DNA from: JAUWCL01 sp964599375
GTDB lineage: Bacteria; Krumholzibacteriota; Krumholzibacteriia; Krumholzibacteriales; Krumholzibacteriaceae
Length of the DNA: 64,000 bases
Reading direction: 5' to 3'
NCBI GenBank assembly: GCA_964599375.1
Contig: CAZREW010000004.1
Coordinates: 62,001 to 126,000 of the forward strand
Positions within the stretch are counted from its first letter, which is position 1, and every line of letters starts with the position of its first letter. This document shows positions 34,702 to 44,150 of this stretch, in pieces. The translations under genes were made by a program, and so were the position numbers. The notes beneath the pieces are model-generated. The model ran no database searches, was not told where the DNA came from, and worked only from the letters and a program-made list of their open reading frames with translations.

Positions 34702-35952
34702 CTACTGAATCCGCTGCGGATCGCTTATCGCTCCCATGAACAGAATCAGCCCCGTCTCGTCATCGACGATCGCGACGAGGAACGGCCTGTCGACTTTCAT
34801 GTGAAAGGGCTCTTCGACCGGCATCGCCGATGTCAGCTTTAGAGTGATCGAAGTCGCCGCGGCGGCCTCCGTGCCCTTCTCGTTCACCTCGATCACGGCT
34901 TTGTGAAAGACGTCGCTTATGTAGACGGCCCCCGGCGCGCATTCGCAGAGGCCCGTGAAATCTGCTCGGCGCCCGAATGCCTCCTTCATCCCCATACCGA
35001 TAAGGGTGCCGTTGAGACGCGAGAAGTACTCCGCCCTGAACCGCGGGAGCTCGATAGTCCCTTCACGCCTGGCAAGCGAAGAGGTCCAGGTCTTCCAGTT
35101 TTCGGGCGTCAGCTGCGACTTAAGGTCGTTGAGAGTCTTCCCGCCGGCGGGGAGCAGCACGTACATCGAGGTGCCGCCTCCGGCCCGGCCAGCTTCGGGA
35201 TCTCCATTTCCATAGGTGAGCCTTACCGACTGGAACAGATCGTTCTCGTGGCATTCCAGTTTCCCGGAGCGGCGCATCATGGGAACCTTGATCTCTCCTT
35301 CAGGCGAATGGAACGGCGCGTCTTCGGTGTTCTTCTCGTCGAACTCCACGGTCCATTCGCCCTTGAAGTAGATCGCGTTCACGAGTATGGCGATATCCGC
35401 AGGGTCGACCGAGTCGATGATAGAGGGGATCAGGCCCGATGTCTTTTTCTCCACCCACCGGTTGATCTCCCTGGCCGTTTCTAGCTCAAAAGCGCCCGCC
35501 CTGAAATACTTCCCGTTCCTGCTGATGAATTCCTTTCTTATGGGGAATCCCTTCCTGAGCCAGATAGAATTGGCTATCGACAGAGTGACGCCGGCGCCCG
35601 TGTCGGAGAGCCGGCCGGCAAGAGTCCCGTTCGCTTCGTCGAACTCGTCCAGGCTGATCGATCCGGCGCCGAGAAGAGCGGCCATCTCCGTGGCCGTCGA
35701 TCCGCCGGCACCGTTGTAGGCCATCCCGAGACAGAGCGCCACGCTTACGGGGGATACAAAGACATTTCCATTCCCCGCGGTGGCTGCTTCGCGCGTGAAA
35801 AGGCCGATGCCGAACTGGTTGTACCCCCCGGTGAGGTCCCCGGCGCTCATGGGAACGGTTCCTTCTCCGCCGGAGCCGGCGCACGCGGAAGATTGCGTGA
35901 GGGCGAAAAATGCCATGATAAACAGTGAAAACGGTCTGAAAAGGCGTTTCAT
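34702..35952 (-). CDS. Serpin-family protein (secreted or lipid-anchored protease inhibitor)
   Basis: This 416-residue serpin starts at ATG 35952 after an excellent TAGGAGGAAGG site. The N-terminal 27 residues are a signal ending SSAC-AG, a possible but weak lipobox. Serpin landmarks: FVSPVSVALCLGMAYNGAGGSTATEM, INRWVEKKTSGLIPSII, LVNAIYFKGEW, and the C-terminal FLVAIVDDETGLILFMGAISDP. The reactive-centre hinge EKGTEAAAATSI (P17 to about P6) is fully of the inhibitory type, with small residues at P12-P9. Counting from it places the scissile bond at about Thr-Ser (TLKLT/SAMP). An external protease is the likely target; which one is unknown. It stands alone on the minus strand. Confidence 0.92.
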   Translation of the reverse strand: MKRLFRPFSLFIMAFFALTQSSACAGSGGEGTVPMSAGDLTGGYNQFGIGLFTREAATAGNGNVFVSPVSVALCLGMAYNGAGGSTATEMAALLGAGSISLDEFDEANGTLAGRLSDTGAGVTLSIANSIWLRKGFPIRKEFISRNGKYFRAGAFELETAREINRWVEKKTSGLIPSIIDSVDPADIAILVNAIYFKGEWTVEFDEKNTEDAPFHSPEGEIKVPMMRRSGKLECHENDLFQSVRLTYGNGDPEAGRAGGGTSMYVLLPAGGKTLNDLKSQLTPENWKTWTSSLARREGTIELPRFRAEYFSRLNGTLIGMGMKEAFGRRADFTGLCECAPGAVYISDVFHKAVIEVNEKGTEAAAATSITLKLTSAMPVEEPFHMKVDRPFLVAIVDDETGLILFMGAISDPQRIQ

Positions 35953-36106
35953 GTCCCTTCCTCCTAAATGTCCGATTCCCCGAATCAATATGCTCACATA
36001 GGGTTGTCCAGTCCCTGACATATTCTACAACCGGGGCAGATAGGGATTCCATCAAAAGAAGTGCAGCGAGTGAGACACCGTACTGGTCTGGAATCATTCC
36101 TCTCTG

Positions 36107-36135
36107 TTGACTTTGTCATAAATTTATGGTACAAT
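36107..36135 (+). promoter_or_regulatory. Sigma-70 promoter of the alpha-glucan locus, plus strand
   Basis: TTGACT (36107-36112), a 17-base spacer and TACAAT (36130-36135) form a near-consensus promoter. The leader to the next start (36247) is about 105 bases, in an AT-richer stretch than its surroundings. Confidence 0.75.
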
Positions 36136-36246
36136 ATCGCTTGTCAGATTTCCCTGAGGCAATGCGTCAGGGTATCGGCATTCGTACACGTTCTAAATTC
36201 ACTTTCAGTTGTTTGTCTCAACGGCATTCTGCCGAAGGAGGACAAT

Positions 36247-37095
36247 ATGAAAAAGGTGCTAACGTTCATAGTCGCAGCAGCCGCCTTGATGGCCCTTTCG
36301 GGAGCCTCCATGGCAGCAGTCGGCTGGGCTGGTAACATCTGGCCCGTTAACGGGACCACTGTTACCGACGACTCTGATGTTGGAGTCTATTACCAGATCT
36401 GGAAAGACGGCGTCACCCCCGGTGAGGGTGCGGGCGCAGGCCTTTCGGCTACACTCTACTATGGTCCCAACGGCGGTCCGTACACTGAAGTAGCGATGTT
36501 TTACAATGGCGAGGTCGGGAATAACGACGAGTACACTGCCAACATCCCCGCTGCCGCCCTCGAGGGCAACACCGATATCTGGTTCTATTGTGCGGTCTAC
36601 GATTCGACAGACGGTTCGACAGCTGAGGGTCAGGATCAGAACAACAACGATCCCCCGTTCATGCTTAACATCACCGCGGTTCTCGGCCAGGACGTGATGG
36701 TCTATTTCCGCGTCTGCCTGCCCCCGGAAGGAGATCCTGATTACGATCCCGCTCCGGAAGGTGTCTGTGTAGTCGGAGATGCTGTTGAGCTGACAAGCTG
36801 GGGCGCCGGTGTTCCGATGGTCCAGCCCTGCCCGGGCGCGAGCCCACTTTACTACGAAGTAGGGATTCTCTTTGTCGCCGGCGGCAATCCTGCTATACAG
36901 TATAAGTATAAGAAGAACGACTGTGTAAACTGGGAATCGGTCGGTAACAGGATGGTCACTATTGACGATTCTGGTCCTACGTTCATAATCCCGTGGGTGG
37001 ACCACTGGAACAATTACGTAGGGGACGACTGTCCTCTGTGCGGAATAGGCACGGAAGAGTCGACATGGGGTGCGATCAAGAAGATCCACAACTAG
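36247..37095 (+). CDS. Small secreted protein with CBM20-like C-terminal domain
   Basis: The 282-residue protein has a clear signal peptide (KKVLTFIVAAAALMALSGASMA). The N-terminal half (about 24-150) is a beta-rich domain I do not recognise. The C-terminal half (about 155-265) resembles a starch-binding CBM20: VMVYFRVCLP, GVCVVGDAVELTSWGAG, YYEVGILFVAGGNPAIQYKYKKNDCVNWESVGNRM. This follows the fungal/bacterial pattern of a 'VGdxxELgxW' strand and a 'yKyxx...WExxxNR' strand. Six or so cysteines may form disulfides. A GAAGGAGG site precedes ATG 36247. It has its own promoter and terminator and may be strongly expressed. A soluble or surface starch-binding role is inferred. Confidence 0.72.
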   Translation: MKKVLTFIVAAAALMALSGASMAAVGWAGNIWPVNGTTVTDDSDVGVYYQIWKDGVTPGEGAGAGLSATLYYGPNGGPYTEVAMFYNGEVGNNDEYTANIPAAALEGNTDIWFYCAVYDSTDGSTAEGQDQNNNDPPFMLNITAVLGQDVMVYFRVCLPPEGDPDYDPAPEGVCVVGDAVELTSWGAGVPMVQPCPGASPLYYEVGILFVAGGNPAIQYKYKKNDCVNWESVGNRMVTIDDSGPTFIIPWVDHWNNYVGDDCPLCGIGTEESTWGAIKKIHN

Positions 37096-37113
37096 GATCG
37101 CCCTGATCGTCGA

Positions 37114-37162
37114 GGGGATGCCTTCTGTCGAAGACCGACTGAAGGTATCCCCTTTTCTTTTT
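37114..37162 (+). terminator. Rho-independent terminator
   Basis: GGGGATGCCTTC (37114-37125) pairs with GAAGGTATCCCC (37141-37152), one mismatch, followed by TTTTCTTTTT. Confidence 0.9.
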
Positions 37163-37309
37163 CAACGTGATCATTTGAGGCGGCCGAAAGAGCCGCCGGC
37201 GGCCCGTGGCTTCCGGCGGACCATCCTGCATCCGGCCTGCCTTGTTGGCGGTTGTATGTCCGTTGCGCGGTCTCCCCGCCGGGCACGGCGGTGCCGTTCT
37301 GGAGGAAAG

Positions 37310-40300
37310 ATGAAATCCAGGTCTATTTTGGCCTCTCTTCTCGCAGTACCTGCCCTTATATCGCTGCTTTCCGGTCCGGTATTCCCCGCAGATGCGGCAT
37401 CTCCCGCGCGGAAGCAGGTCACCATGGACCTGCTCGGCGGCAGCGGACAACAGGACCTTTACAGCTGGGGCCGCCCGGACGTGAAAGCCGTAGATGATGT
37501 CCTCGACGTACCGGCCGGATTCGAGGGAGCCGATATACTCGCGTTCTATTTCCGCGAGACTGAAGGGGAGCTGGTCTTCAGGGTCAGCATGGCGAGAATG
37601 ACCGATCCCACGGGTGGAGTGGACCTCTTCAGCAGGGACGAGCCCGTGATCATCGTCCTGATCGATTACAAGGACGGTGGAGGATCCAAGCTTCCGGCGG
37701 GGCTTTCGGGGCAGGCCTCGGTCGAATGGGACGAGGCTGTCATGCTCTCCCCGCATTCCGTCGATCCGACCTCGAGAGCGGCCGCTTTCTCAGCATCGAA
37801 GAGCATAGATGCGCCCGAAGTGACAAGAGCGCTGGTCAACAGGACGGGGGAGTACCTCGAGGGCGCTGTCAGTGTCTCCTCGTCCTTCTCCTCGGCGGCC
37901 CTGCGCTCATCGAAGATGCCCGCGTCGCCTTCAGGAACGCCAATCAGGTTCGAGGTCATCTCGATATCGGGGGGAAGGGTGATCGACAGGCTTTTCGCCG
38001 ATTCGATGTCACCGCTCTCTCCCGGCGCCAACTGCGCGTTCGTCCATCACGGGAACCAGGGGCTCGCGTACAGCGATGTCTTCTGGGGGAGGTACGACGA
38101 CCCGGACGGCAGCGGTTTCGACGAGGCGCTCCAGGTCCACGAGGCGACATCGATCCCGGGGAACTTCCACCTCTGCGGGCCGCTCCAGACCTCGACCGAG
38201 TGGGACGCCAACAACGGTGACCCGGGTGATTTCAACGCATGGCTCGCGGCGGGTGTCAGCGCCGGGTGGGCCGGGATGGTCAGCTCGGCGTACAGCCAGC
38301 ACATGATGCCGTTCGTTCAGAACGCGATGAACGACTGGGCCGTCAACATACAGACGCAGATGACCGATACGAGGTACGGCTACTACCCTCGCGTGGCCTG
38401 GGTGCCCGAGAGGGTCTGGCTCGATCCCTACTCTTATCCCAGCGCAGGCGTGATAGACAACCTGATCGACAACTGGGAATCGCACGGCATATGGGCCGTG
38501 ATCCTCGACGATGACGTCCACTGCCAGGGATACGACAATCACCAGATCCACCAGTTCAGCGGGAGCACGCTGAAGGTCTTCCCCCGCGATCGGAATTTTA
38601 CCGGTAACATCGTGGGAGGCAACGGCGCAGCGGCCCTGCAGATACTGACCGACATGGACAACTCCGGCTTCGGCGACTACCGCATCGCCCTTTACGCTGA
38701 GGACTGGGAGGCGGTCGCCGAGATGGGAAGCTGGGCTTCGGCTACTCCGAACGCGAAAGAGACGTACGACTGGTTCATAAACAAGTGCTCGGCGGAGAGC
38801 GCCTGGATATCCGTCTGGAAGGTCGCCGATGCCGTGGCCAACCCGAACTTCAACGGCAGCTCGTCTTTCAACGTCACGTACGGCACTTACATCGAGATCG
38901 GCGGGACGGACGGGTACGGCGGAGGGAACAACGGGTGGTACACGGATTACGCGGGTTACATACCGTATTCGGCTGGCGGCGACGGGAACGGCTACTGCGA
39001 CGCGGGCCGGGGCGGCAACTGCAAGGACCATGGGACGATCTGGGACGATGCATATAACGCACTGGTCGCCGCCCCTGACAACAATGTCTCTCAGGGCGGA
39101 TGGTACACGATGATGATGAACCTCCACGAGACCGGCTGGCACGACGGCATGGGAGGGGATATCAGCGGCTGGGAGCTCCTCTATTCGGGTCACATCAAGA
39201 ATGCGAACATATACGCGGAAGCCTCTCATTGGGCGAATGGAGAGTACGCCGCCCCGACGGGGGCGTACTTCGCCGACATCGACAACGACGGATGGAACGA
39301 ACTCGTCATGCACAACGACCGGGTCTTCGCCGTGTTCGAGGGGATCGGCGGAAGGGCTACGAACATATTCGCGAAAGGGAGCGGGTACGGAGTCTCGATA
39401 GTCGGGGTCGACGTCGCGTACTGGGCAGGGACCGAGGGAGACTACAACGACGTCAACCATGTCGGCCTGCTCAGCGATGTGGGGCCGAACTACCAGCACG
39501 ACCAGTACGATATGACGGTCCTGCAGCCGACCGGCGCGACGGTCGAGGTGGAGATGACCCACCAGGGGCTCAAGAAACTGGTTAAACTGACAACAGGACA
39601 GCCTTATCTGGATATAACTTACAAAATTGGGCATTCCACCCAGTACATAAAGAACGGGTACTCTCCCGGGCTCGTCGACCTCCTTTGGAACGCACAGATG
39701 GACCGCGTCTGGGTAAGCGATGTAGCCTACTTCGGGCAGCGCAACCCGAACACAGGGGCGACGGCCGCGATCATCGCTGGGCAGGCCGGCGCGTCGCATA
39801 ACCTCGAGTTCTCCGGGCGGATAATGAAGGGGGACGAGATCTACGGGAGCGGCGTCTTCGAGTTCCTCTTCTATGCCGGGACTACGAGCGCTCCAGACGG
39901 ATCGGGAGAGATATCCGAACTGAGGGCGCTGGCAGGCCTGGCCGATACGATCGGGCCCGCGGCCGTCTCAGCCACATATTTCCCCGGTACCGACGTGCTC
40001 AAGCTCGAGTTCGACCAGGTCACCGATCACTCGACGTTCGCTGTGACGGGCGTCTCGATCGACGATGACGACGACGGTGTGCCGGAGCTTACCCTGTCTT
40101 CGGGAACGACCGTGATGGAGACCTCGGGCTCATTCGAGCTGACGCTGCAGCTCAGCTCCACCGACGCGGCCGCGCTCGAAGCGCTGGACACAGGTTCGAT
40201 GGAACTCATGCTGGCTCCTTCTACGGCCTACGATCTTAATGGCAATCCGAACCGCGCGATCACGAACGTGGATGACATCAAGGTATTTTACGGTCCCGAG

Positions 40301-41623
40301 ACGCTGATAACGATCGACGGGTTCATCGACACGGGAGAGTGGGACAAGTGCCGGATGGCCGTTCCTGACTCGAACGATTCGCAGTGGACGTCGGCAAACG
40401 AGATCGACGCCCTCTATGTCACCTGGGATTCGACATATCTCTATGTCGCTCTCGACGGGATTGAAAGCGGCAACAGCTGGCTGATCTATTTCGACACAGA
40501 TCCGGGCGGCCCGGACGGCCAGAACGATCTGACCGCGATCGACATATGGGAAAGGGGCGCGATATTCACCGCCGCGGGGTTCAGGGCCGATTTCCAGTAC
40601 GGGTGCTACCAGCACCAGGGCCCGTATGATGGAGATTCCTTCTGGCGGATAGTGAGCGCGGCATCGGCCGTTTCGCTGAGCGACTCGATATTATCCGCGT
40701 TCGATTCGCACCACCTCAACGGCGACCTCGGCGGGAGCGAGCTTGCGATACCCTGGAATGTTCTGTTCGGCCTCGGTGACAACGCGGTACCGGCTGGCGC
40801 GTCGATATCTATAGTCGCTTCGCTCTGCTGGGACCCTGAGCCGGACGGGGTCCTCGGCGGCGATTCGGCGCCGAACAACATCTCGGCCATCCTTCCAGTG
40901 ATCGACAACGTCCATACCTTTACCGTGGACAGTGACGGCGATGGTGTTCCCGATGAGGCCTCCGACCATACGCCTCCGGTCATCGAGACAGCCGCCCGTG
41001 ACGCCGCTGGCGACAGCCTCGTGAACGTGGTATTCAGCGAGGCAGTCGAGGAGATCAGCGCGGAGACGGTCTCGCACTACTCGGTCTACCAGACTACGGT
41101 GCAGTCGAACACGGTTCCCGTCATATCCGCGACGCTGCAGCCAGACGGAAGGACGGTCCGGCTCGCGCTGGTGCATGATATCGGATACGGCTACTCTGTC
41201 TCGGTCAGTGGAGTGACCGACGATTCCTGTTACAGGAACGCGATAATTCCGGGAAGCAGCTGCATGGTAAGAGGCTCGGTCACCGGAGACGGGGACAGGC
41301 TGATAAGATACCCGGCCCGGCTGTACCAGAATTTTCCCAACCCGTTCAATCCCTTGACTGTGATAAGATTCGACGTGCCGGGCAGGGTCGGTGGAAGCGA
41401 AGTCGGCTTCCCGGCCTCTAGTTCCCGTGTTGTGATCGGCATATACGATGTACGAGGGAGCCTTGTCCGCGCGCTTGTAGACAGCTCGATGCCGGCTGGG
41501 CCCGCCCAGGTCACATGGGACGGTACGACAGATGGCGGAGCGGACGTCTCCTCGGGGATCTACTTCCTGAGGATGATTACCGGCCAACAGCGCCTGACGA
41601 GGAAGATGGTGCTTTTGAGATAA
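37310..41623 (+). CDS. Large secreted GH57-like glycoside hydrolase with C-terminal sorting tail
   Basis: The 1437-residue protein begins with a signal peptide (about 1-30; GGAGGAAAG precedes ATG 37310). After an N-terminal beta domain comes a GH57-like catalytic region (about 240-620): FVHHGNQGLAYSDVFWG in the place of motif I, WVPERVWLDP (Glu367, equivalent to the GH57 nucleophile motif), LYAEDWEA (Asp465, candidate acid/base) and NLHETGWHDG. GH57 enzymes cleave alpha-glucans (amylopullulanase, 4-alpha-glucanotransferase); related GH119 is possible. A VCBS/FG-GAP-like stretch (GAYFADIDNDGWNEL) follows. A CBM9-like domain (from about 1065; TIDGFIDTGEWDKC) comes next, then an Ig-like domain, and finally the FlgD/T9SS-like tail YQNFPNPFNPLTVIRF...TRKMVLLR. 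An AT-rich patch lies at about 39580-39650. Probably exported and surface-attached. Confidence 0.78.
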   Translation: MKSRSILASLLAVPALISLLSGPVFPADAASPARKQVTMDLLGGSGQQDLYSWGRPDVKAVDDVLDVPAGFEGADILAFYFRETEGELVFRVSMARMTDPTGGVDLFSRDEPVIIVLIDYKDGGGSKLPAGLSGQASVEWDEAVMLSPHSVDPTSRAAAFSASKSIDAPEVTRALVNRTGEYLEGAVSVSSSFSSAALRSSKMPASPSGTPIRFEVISISGGRVIDRLFADSMSPLSPGANCAFVHHGNQGLAYSDVFWGRYDDPDGSGFDEALQVHEATSIPGNFHLCGPLQTSTEWDANNGDPGDFNAWLAAGVSAGWAGMVSSAYSQHMMPFVQNAMNDWAVNIQTQMTDTRYGYYPRVAWVPERVWLDPYSYPSAGVIDNLIDNWESHGIWAVILDDDVHCQGYDNHQIHQFSGSTLKVFPRDRNFTGNIVGGNGAAALQILTDMDNSGFGDYRIALYAEDWEAVAEMGSWASATPNAKETYDWFINKCSAESAWISVWKVADAVANPNFNGSSSFNVTYGTYIEIGGTDGYGGGNNGWYTDYAGYIPYSAGGDGNGYCDAGRGGNCKDHGTIWDDAYNALVAAPDNNVSQGGWYTMMMNLHETGWHDGMGGDISGWELLYSGHIKNANIYAEASHWANGEYAAPTGAYFADIDNDGWNELVMHNDRVFAVFEGIGGRATNIFAKGSGYGVSIVGVDVAYWAGTEGDYNDVNHVGLLSDVGPNYQHDQYDMTVLQPTGATVEVEMTHQGLKKLVKLTTGQPYLDITYKIGHSTQYIKNGYSPGLVDLLWNAQMDRVWVSDVAYFGQRNPNTGATAAIIAGQAGASHNLEFSGRIMKGDEIYGSGVFEFLFYAGTTSAPDGSGEISELRALAGLADTIGPAAVSATYFPGTDVLKLEFDQVTDHSTFAVTGVSIDDDDDGVPELTLSSGTTVMETSGSFELTLQLSSTDAAALEALDTGSMELMLAPSTAYDLNGNPNRAITNVDDIKVFYGPETLITIDGFIDTGEWDKCRMAVPDSNDSQWTSANEIDALYVTWDSTYLYVALDGIESGNSWLIYFDTDPGGPDGQNDLTAIDIWERGAIFTAAGFRADFQYGCYQHQGPYDGDSFWRIVSAASAVSLSDSILSAFDSHHLNGDLGGSELAIPWNVLFGLGDNAVPAGASISIVASLCWDPEPDGVLGGDSAPNNISAILPVIDNVHTFTVDSDGDGVPDEASDHTPPVIETAARDAAGDSLVNVVFSEAVEEISAETVSHYSVYQTTVQSNTVPVISATLQPDGRTVRLALVHDIGYGYSVSVSGVTDDSCYRNAIIPGSSCMVRGSVTGDGDRLIRYPARLYQNFPNPFNPLTVIRFDVPGRVGGSEVGFPASSSRVVIGIYDVRGSLVRALVDSSMPAGPAQVTWDGTTDGGADVSSGIYFLRMITGQQRLTRKMVLLR

Positions 41624-41678
41624 TGAGAAACGGTAGGCAGGCATGTAAGGGACTCATGAAAGGAGGAGGCGCATAGAG

Positions 41679-44090
41679 ATGAGACACTTAAAACATCTCG
41701 GATTCGCGGTTATCGCCGCGTTCGCCATGGCCGGGCTGGTCCTGGCGGCTACACCGCAGACGATAGTCGTAGACGGGGCTAACGACTTCCTGATCGACAA
41801 TCTTATGGATGCCGACGGGGGCGACACCCAGTTCACGCAGCTCGACCTCGACTCGATCTTCGTGACGAATGACACGAACAAGCTCTATTTCGGCATAGGG
41901 TACGACAAGGACGGATGGAGCGGAAACCAGGTCGGCATCGCCATTTCGACCGGCGCTCCGGGCGGCACATCCGATCCCTGGGGCCGCGCCATCGCGTGGA
42001 CGAACGCCCCGCACAAGCCCGATTTTTACGCGTACAGCAACATGGACAACTCGTGGCAGGAGCTGAGGAACTGGAGCGGGAGCGCATGGAACACGATCTA
42101 CTCCGGCACCAGCTCGCTCGGGTGGATCAACGGCACCGGCTTCGAGGAGGTGGGGCTGAACCTCAGCGACCTCGGCCTGGCGGTCGGCGATACGATCTAC
42201 TTCGAGGTGATCTCGACGCAGGACGGGTCTACGAAGGGACCGCTCGACCTTATGGCTGGGGACGCGGACCAGCTCAGCACCCCGACCGGCACGACGTGGG
42301 ACGTAGCGCAGCCGGTCGAGCTCGATTCGATGTTCATGTACATCGTGCAGTCGTCGGCCGATGAGATACCGCCGATGGTAGACGAGTTCTACGCCGACGG
42401 CAAGCTTGGCCAGTCGAGCGGGGACCTCGCGACTGATCTTCTCGTAGTAAAGTTCAGCGAACCGGTAGACGAGACCACCGCGGAGGTCACCGGAAACTAC
42501 ACACTCAGCGGCACCTCGGCGAGCATAACGAGCGCCGTGCGTAACCCGAGCTTCCATGACAGGGTGACACTGCAGCTGGACGCCGCTATAACCCCTCAGG
42601 CGATGAGCTTCGGCGTCGCCGTTGCCAATGTCGAGGACCTGGCGGGCAATCCGGTCGTAGAGGACGATGTCCAGAACGTCGGCGTGTTCCTTTACAAGGG
42701 GCTCATGTGGAAGGGCCATATGGGGCTCTACTTGAGACAGAATTCAGCGGCGCCGGCGGTCGATACTTTCACCGTCGAGGGAAGCCTTCTCCCGCTGACA
42801 TTCGTACTCTGTGACAACATGTTCCTCGCGGACGACGGCGACAGCGTCTACGTCGGATACGCCTCTTTCTCACTGCTTGGCGAGGAGGTGGGCTATTCCT
42901 TCGTGATCCAGGACAGGACCCTCGAGTGGAAATTCGCCCACCAGTGCTCCGAGTATGAGCCGCTGGCGGCCAACAGGACGCATCTGATGACCGACGACAG
43001 CGCGTGGGATACACTCGAGTACTGGTGGAACGACGAGGACGCCGGCGACTTTACATCGCACGCCATGGACGTGATCTTCACCGTCGACGCCAATACTTAC
43101 GGGGCGACCGCCGACAGCGTCATGGCGATAAACGGCAGCGCCCTGCCGCTGAGCTTCACGATACCTTCGGTCAACGAGATGGCCGACGACGGGATCTTCC
43201 CCGACGATACTGCCGATGACGGAATATATTCGATCGCGGTAAGGTTCCCGGTTCTCTCGCCGAAGACGGTCGAGTACAAGTACGTCTATAACGACGTGTA
43301 CGAGTGCCGTTTCGAGGGGAACAGGAACGTATGGCTCAACGACGCAGAGTTCGACACCGTAGGCGGGACGATGGGTCCGATCGTCATGCCGCTCCAGTAT
43401 TATGACAGGTGCGGTACTATCGGCCGGGCCGTCGAGGTGCTGTTCAAGGTCGACACACGCTGGGTCAAGCCTGGGGTCTCGGACACTATCGCCTTGAACG
43501 GTGACGAGAATAACCAGATGCCGCTTGTGATGAGCTGGGCGATCCCGTCGATCAACCGGATGGCCGACAACGGGGTGTATCCGGATGACACGGCGGGGGA
43601 TGGGATCTACTCGATCTCGGTCACGTTCCCCGATTCGTCCGACAAGTTCGTGGAGTACAAGTACCTCTACAACTCCACGTACGAGTGCTCTACACAGGCG
43701 AACAGGGGCTTCTTCATCGACGATACATTCGATGACGCCGGCAATCCCCAGATGCTCGACCTGGCATACTTCAACACCTGCTGGATCGACGTCACCGAGG
43801 AGATACCGTCGATCCCGTTCACTTTGGAGCAGAATTTCCCCAACCCCTTCAACCCGGTCACGACGATCACGTTCAGCGTGCCGGAGATGGGCAGGGCGGT
43901 CCTGAGCGTCTATAACGTGAAGGGCGAGCTTGTCCAGACGCTTATAGACGACGTTGTCAGCGCCGGCGAGGTAAGCGTTACGTGGGATGCCACTGACAGG
44001 TATGGCAGGACGCTATCGAGCGGCGTCTATTTCTACCGCCTGCGGGTGGGAGACCTCGAGATGAGCCGCAAGATGATTCTGCTGAGGTGA
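41679..44090 (+). CDS. Secreted multi-repeat carbohydrate-binding protein with sorting tail
   Basis: This 803-residue protein has a signal peptide (about 1-23) and no catalytic domain that I recognise. Residues 25-215 form a domain (DSIFVTNDTNKLYFGIGYDKDGW, YAYSNMDNSWQELRNWSGSAW) that recurs in the 1782-residue protein at about 795-960. A bacterial Ig-like domain (about 228-335) follows. Three related beta modules then come at about 360-445, 460-560 and 583-690; the last two are close repeats (INGSALPLSFTIPSVNEMADDG / LNGDENNQMPLVMSWAIPSINRMADNG; VEYKYVYNDVYECRFEGNRNVW / VEYKYLYNSTYECSTQANRGFF). They resemble CBM20/X25-like starch-binding modules. The C-terminus (about 710-803) is the FlgD-like tail EQNFPNPFNPVTTITFSVP...SRKMILLR. 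A GGAGGAGG site precedes the start. A surface glycan-binding role is inferred. Confidence 0.7.
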   Translation: MRHLKHLGFAVIAAFAMAGLVLAATPQTIVVDGANDFLIDNLMDADGGDTQFTQLDLDSIFVTNDTNKLYFGIGYDKDGWSGNQVGIAISTGAPGGTSDPWGRAIAWTNAPHKPDFYAYSNMDNSWQELRNWSGSAWNTIYSGTSSLGWINGTGFEEVGLNLSDLGLAVGDTIYFEVISTQDGSTKGPLDLMAGDADQLSTPTGTTWDVAQPVELDSMFMYIVQSSADEIPPMVDEFYADGKLGQSSGDLATDLLVVKFSEPVDETTAEVTGNYTLSGTSASITSAVRNPSFHDRVTLQLDAAITPQAMSFGVAVANVEDLAGNPVVEDDVQNVGVFLYKGLMWKGHMGLYLRQNSAAPAVDTFTVEGSLLPLTFVLCDNMFLADDGDSVYVGYASFSLLGEEVGYSFVIQDRTLEWKFAHQCSEYEPLAANRTHLMTDDSAWDTLEYWWNDEDAGDFTSHAMDVIFTVDANTYGATADSVMAINGSALPLSFTIPSVNEMADDGIFPDDTADDGIYSIAVRFPVLSPKTVEYKYVYNDVYECRFEGNRNVWLNDAEFDTVGGTMGPIVMPLQYYDRCGTIGRAVEVLFKVDTRWVKPGVSDTIALNGDENNQMPLVMSWAIPSINRMADNGVYPDDTAGDGIYSISVTFPDSSDKFVEYKYLYNSTYECSTQANRGFFIDDTFDDAGNPQMLDLAYFNTCWIDVTEEIPSIPFTLEQNFPNPFNPVTTITFSVPEMGRAVLSVYNVKGELVQTLIDDVVSAGEVSVTWDATDRYGRTLSSGVYFYRLRVGDLEMSRKMILLR

Positions 44091-44150
44091 TGTGTATCCC
44101 TTGAGAGTACAGGGTACATATCCGATCTGAACTGATTTGGTACAAAAATA

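Noticed and set aside
38009..39799. 596-codon antisense open frame across the GH57-like gene
   Set aside because: Low-complexity Arg/Val/Asp-rich translation typical of GC-rich shadows; no motifs and no ribosome site.
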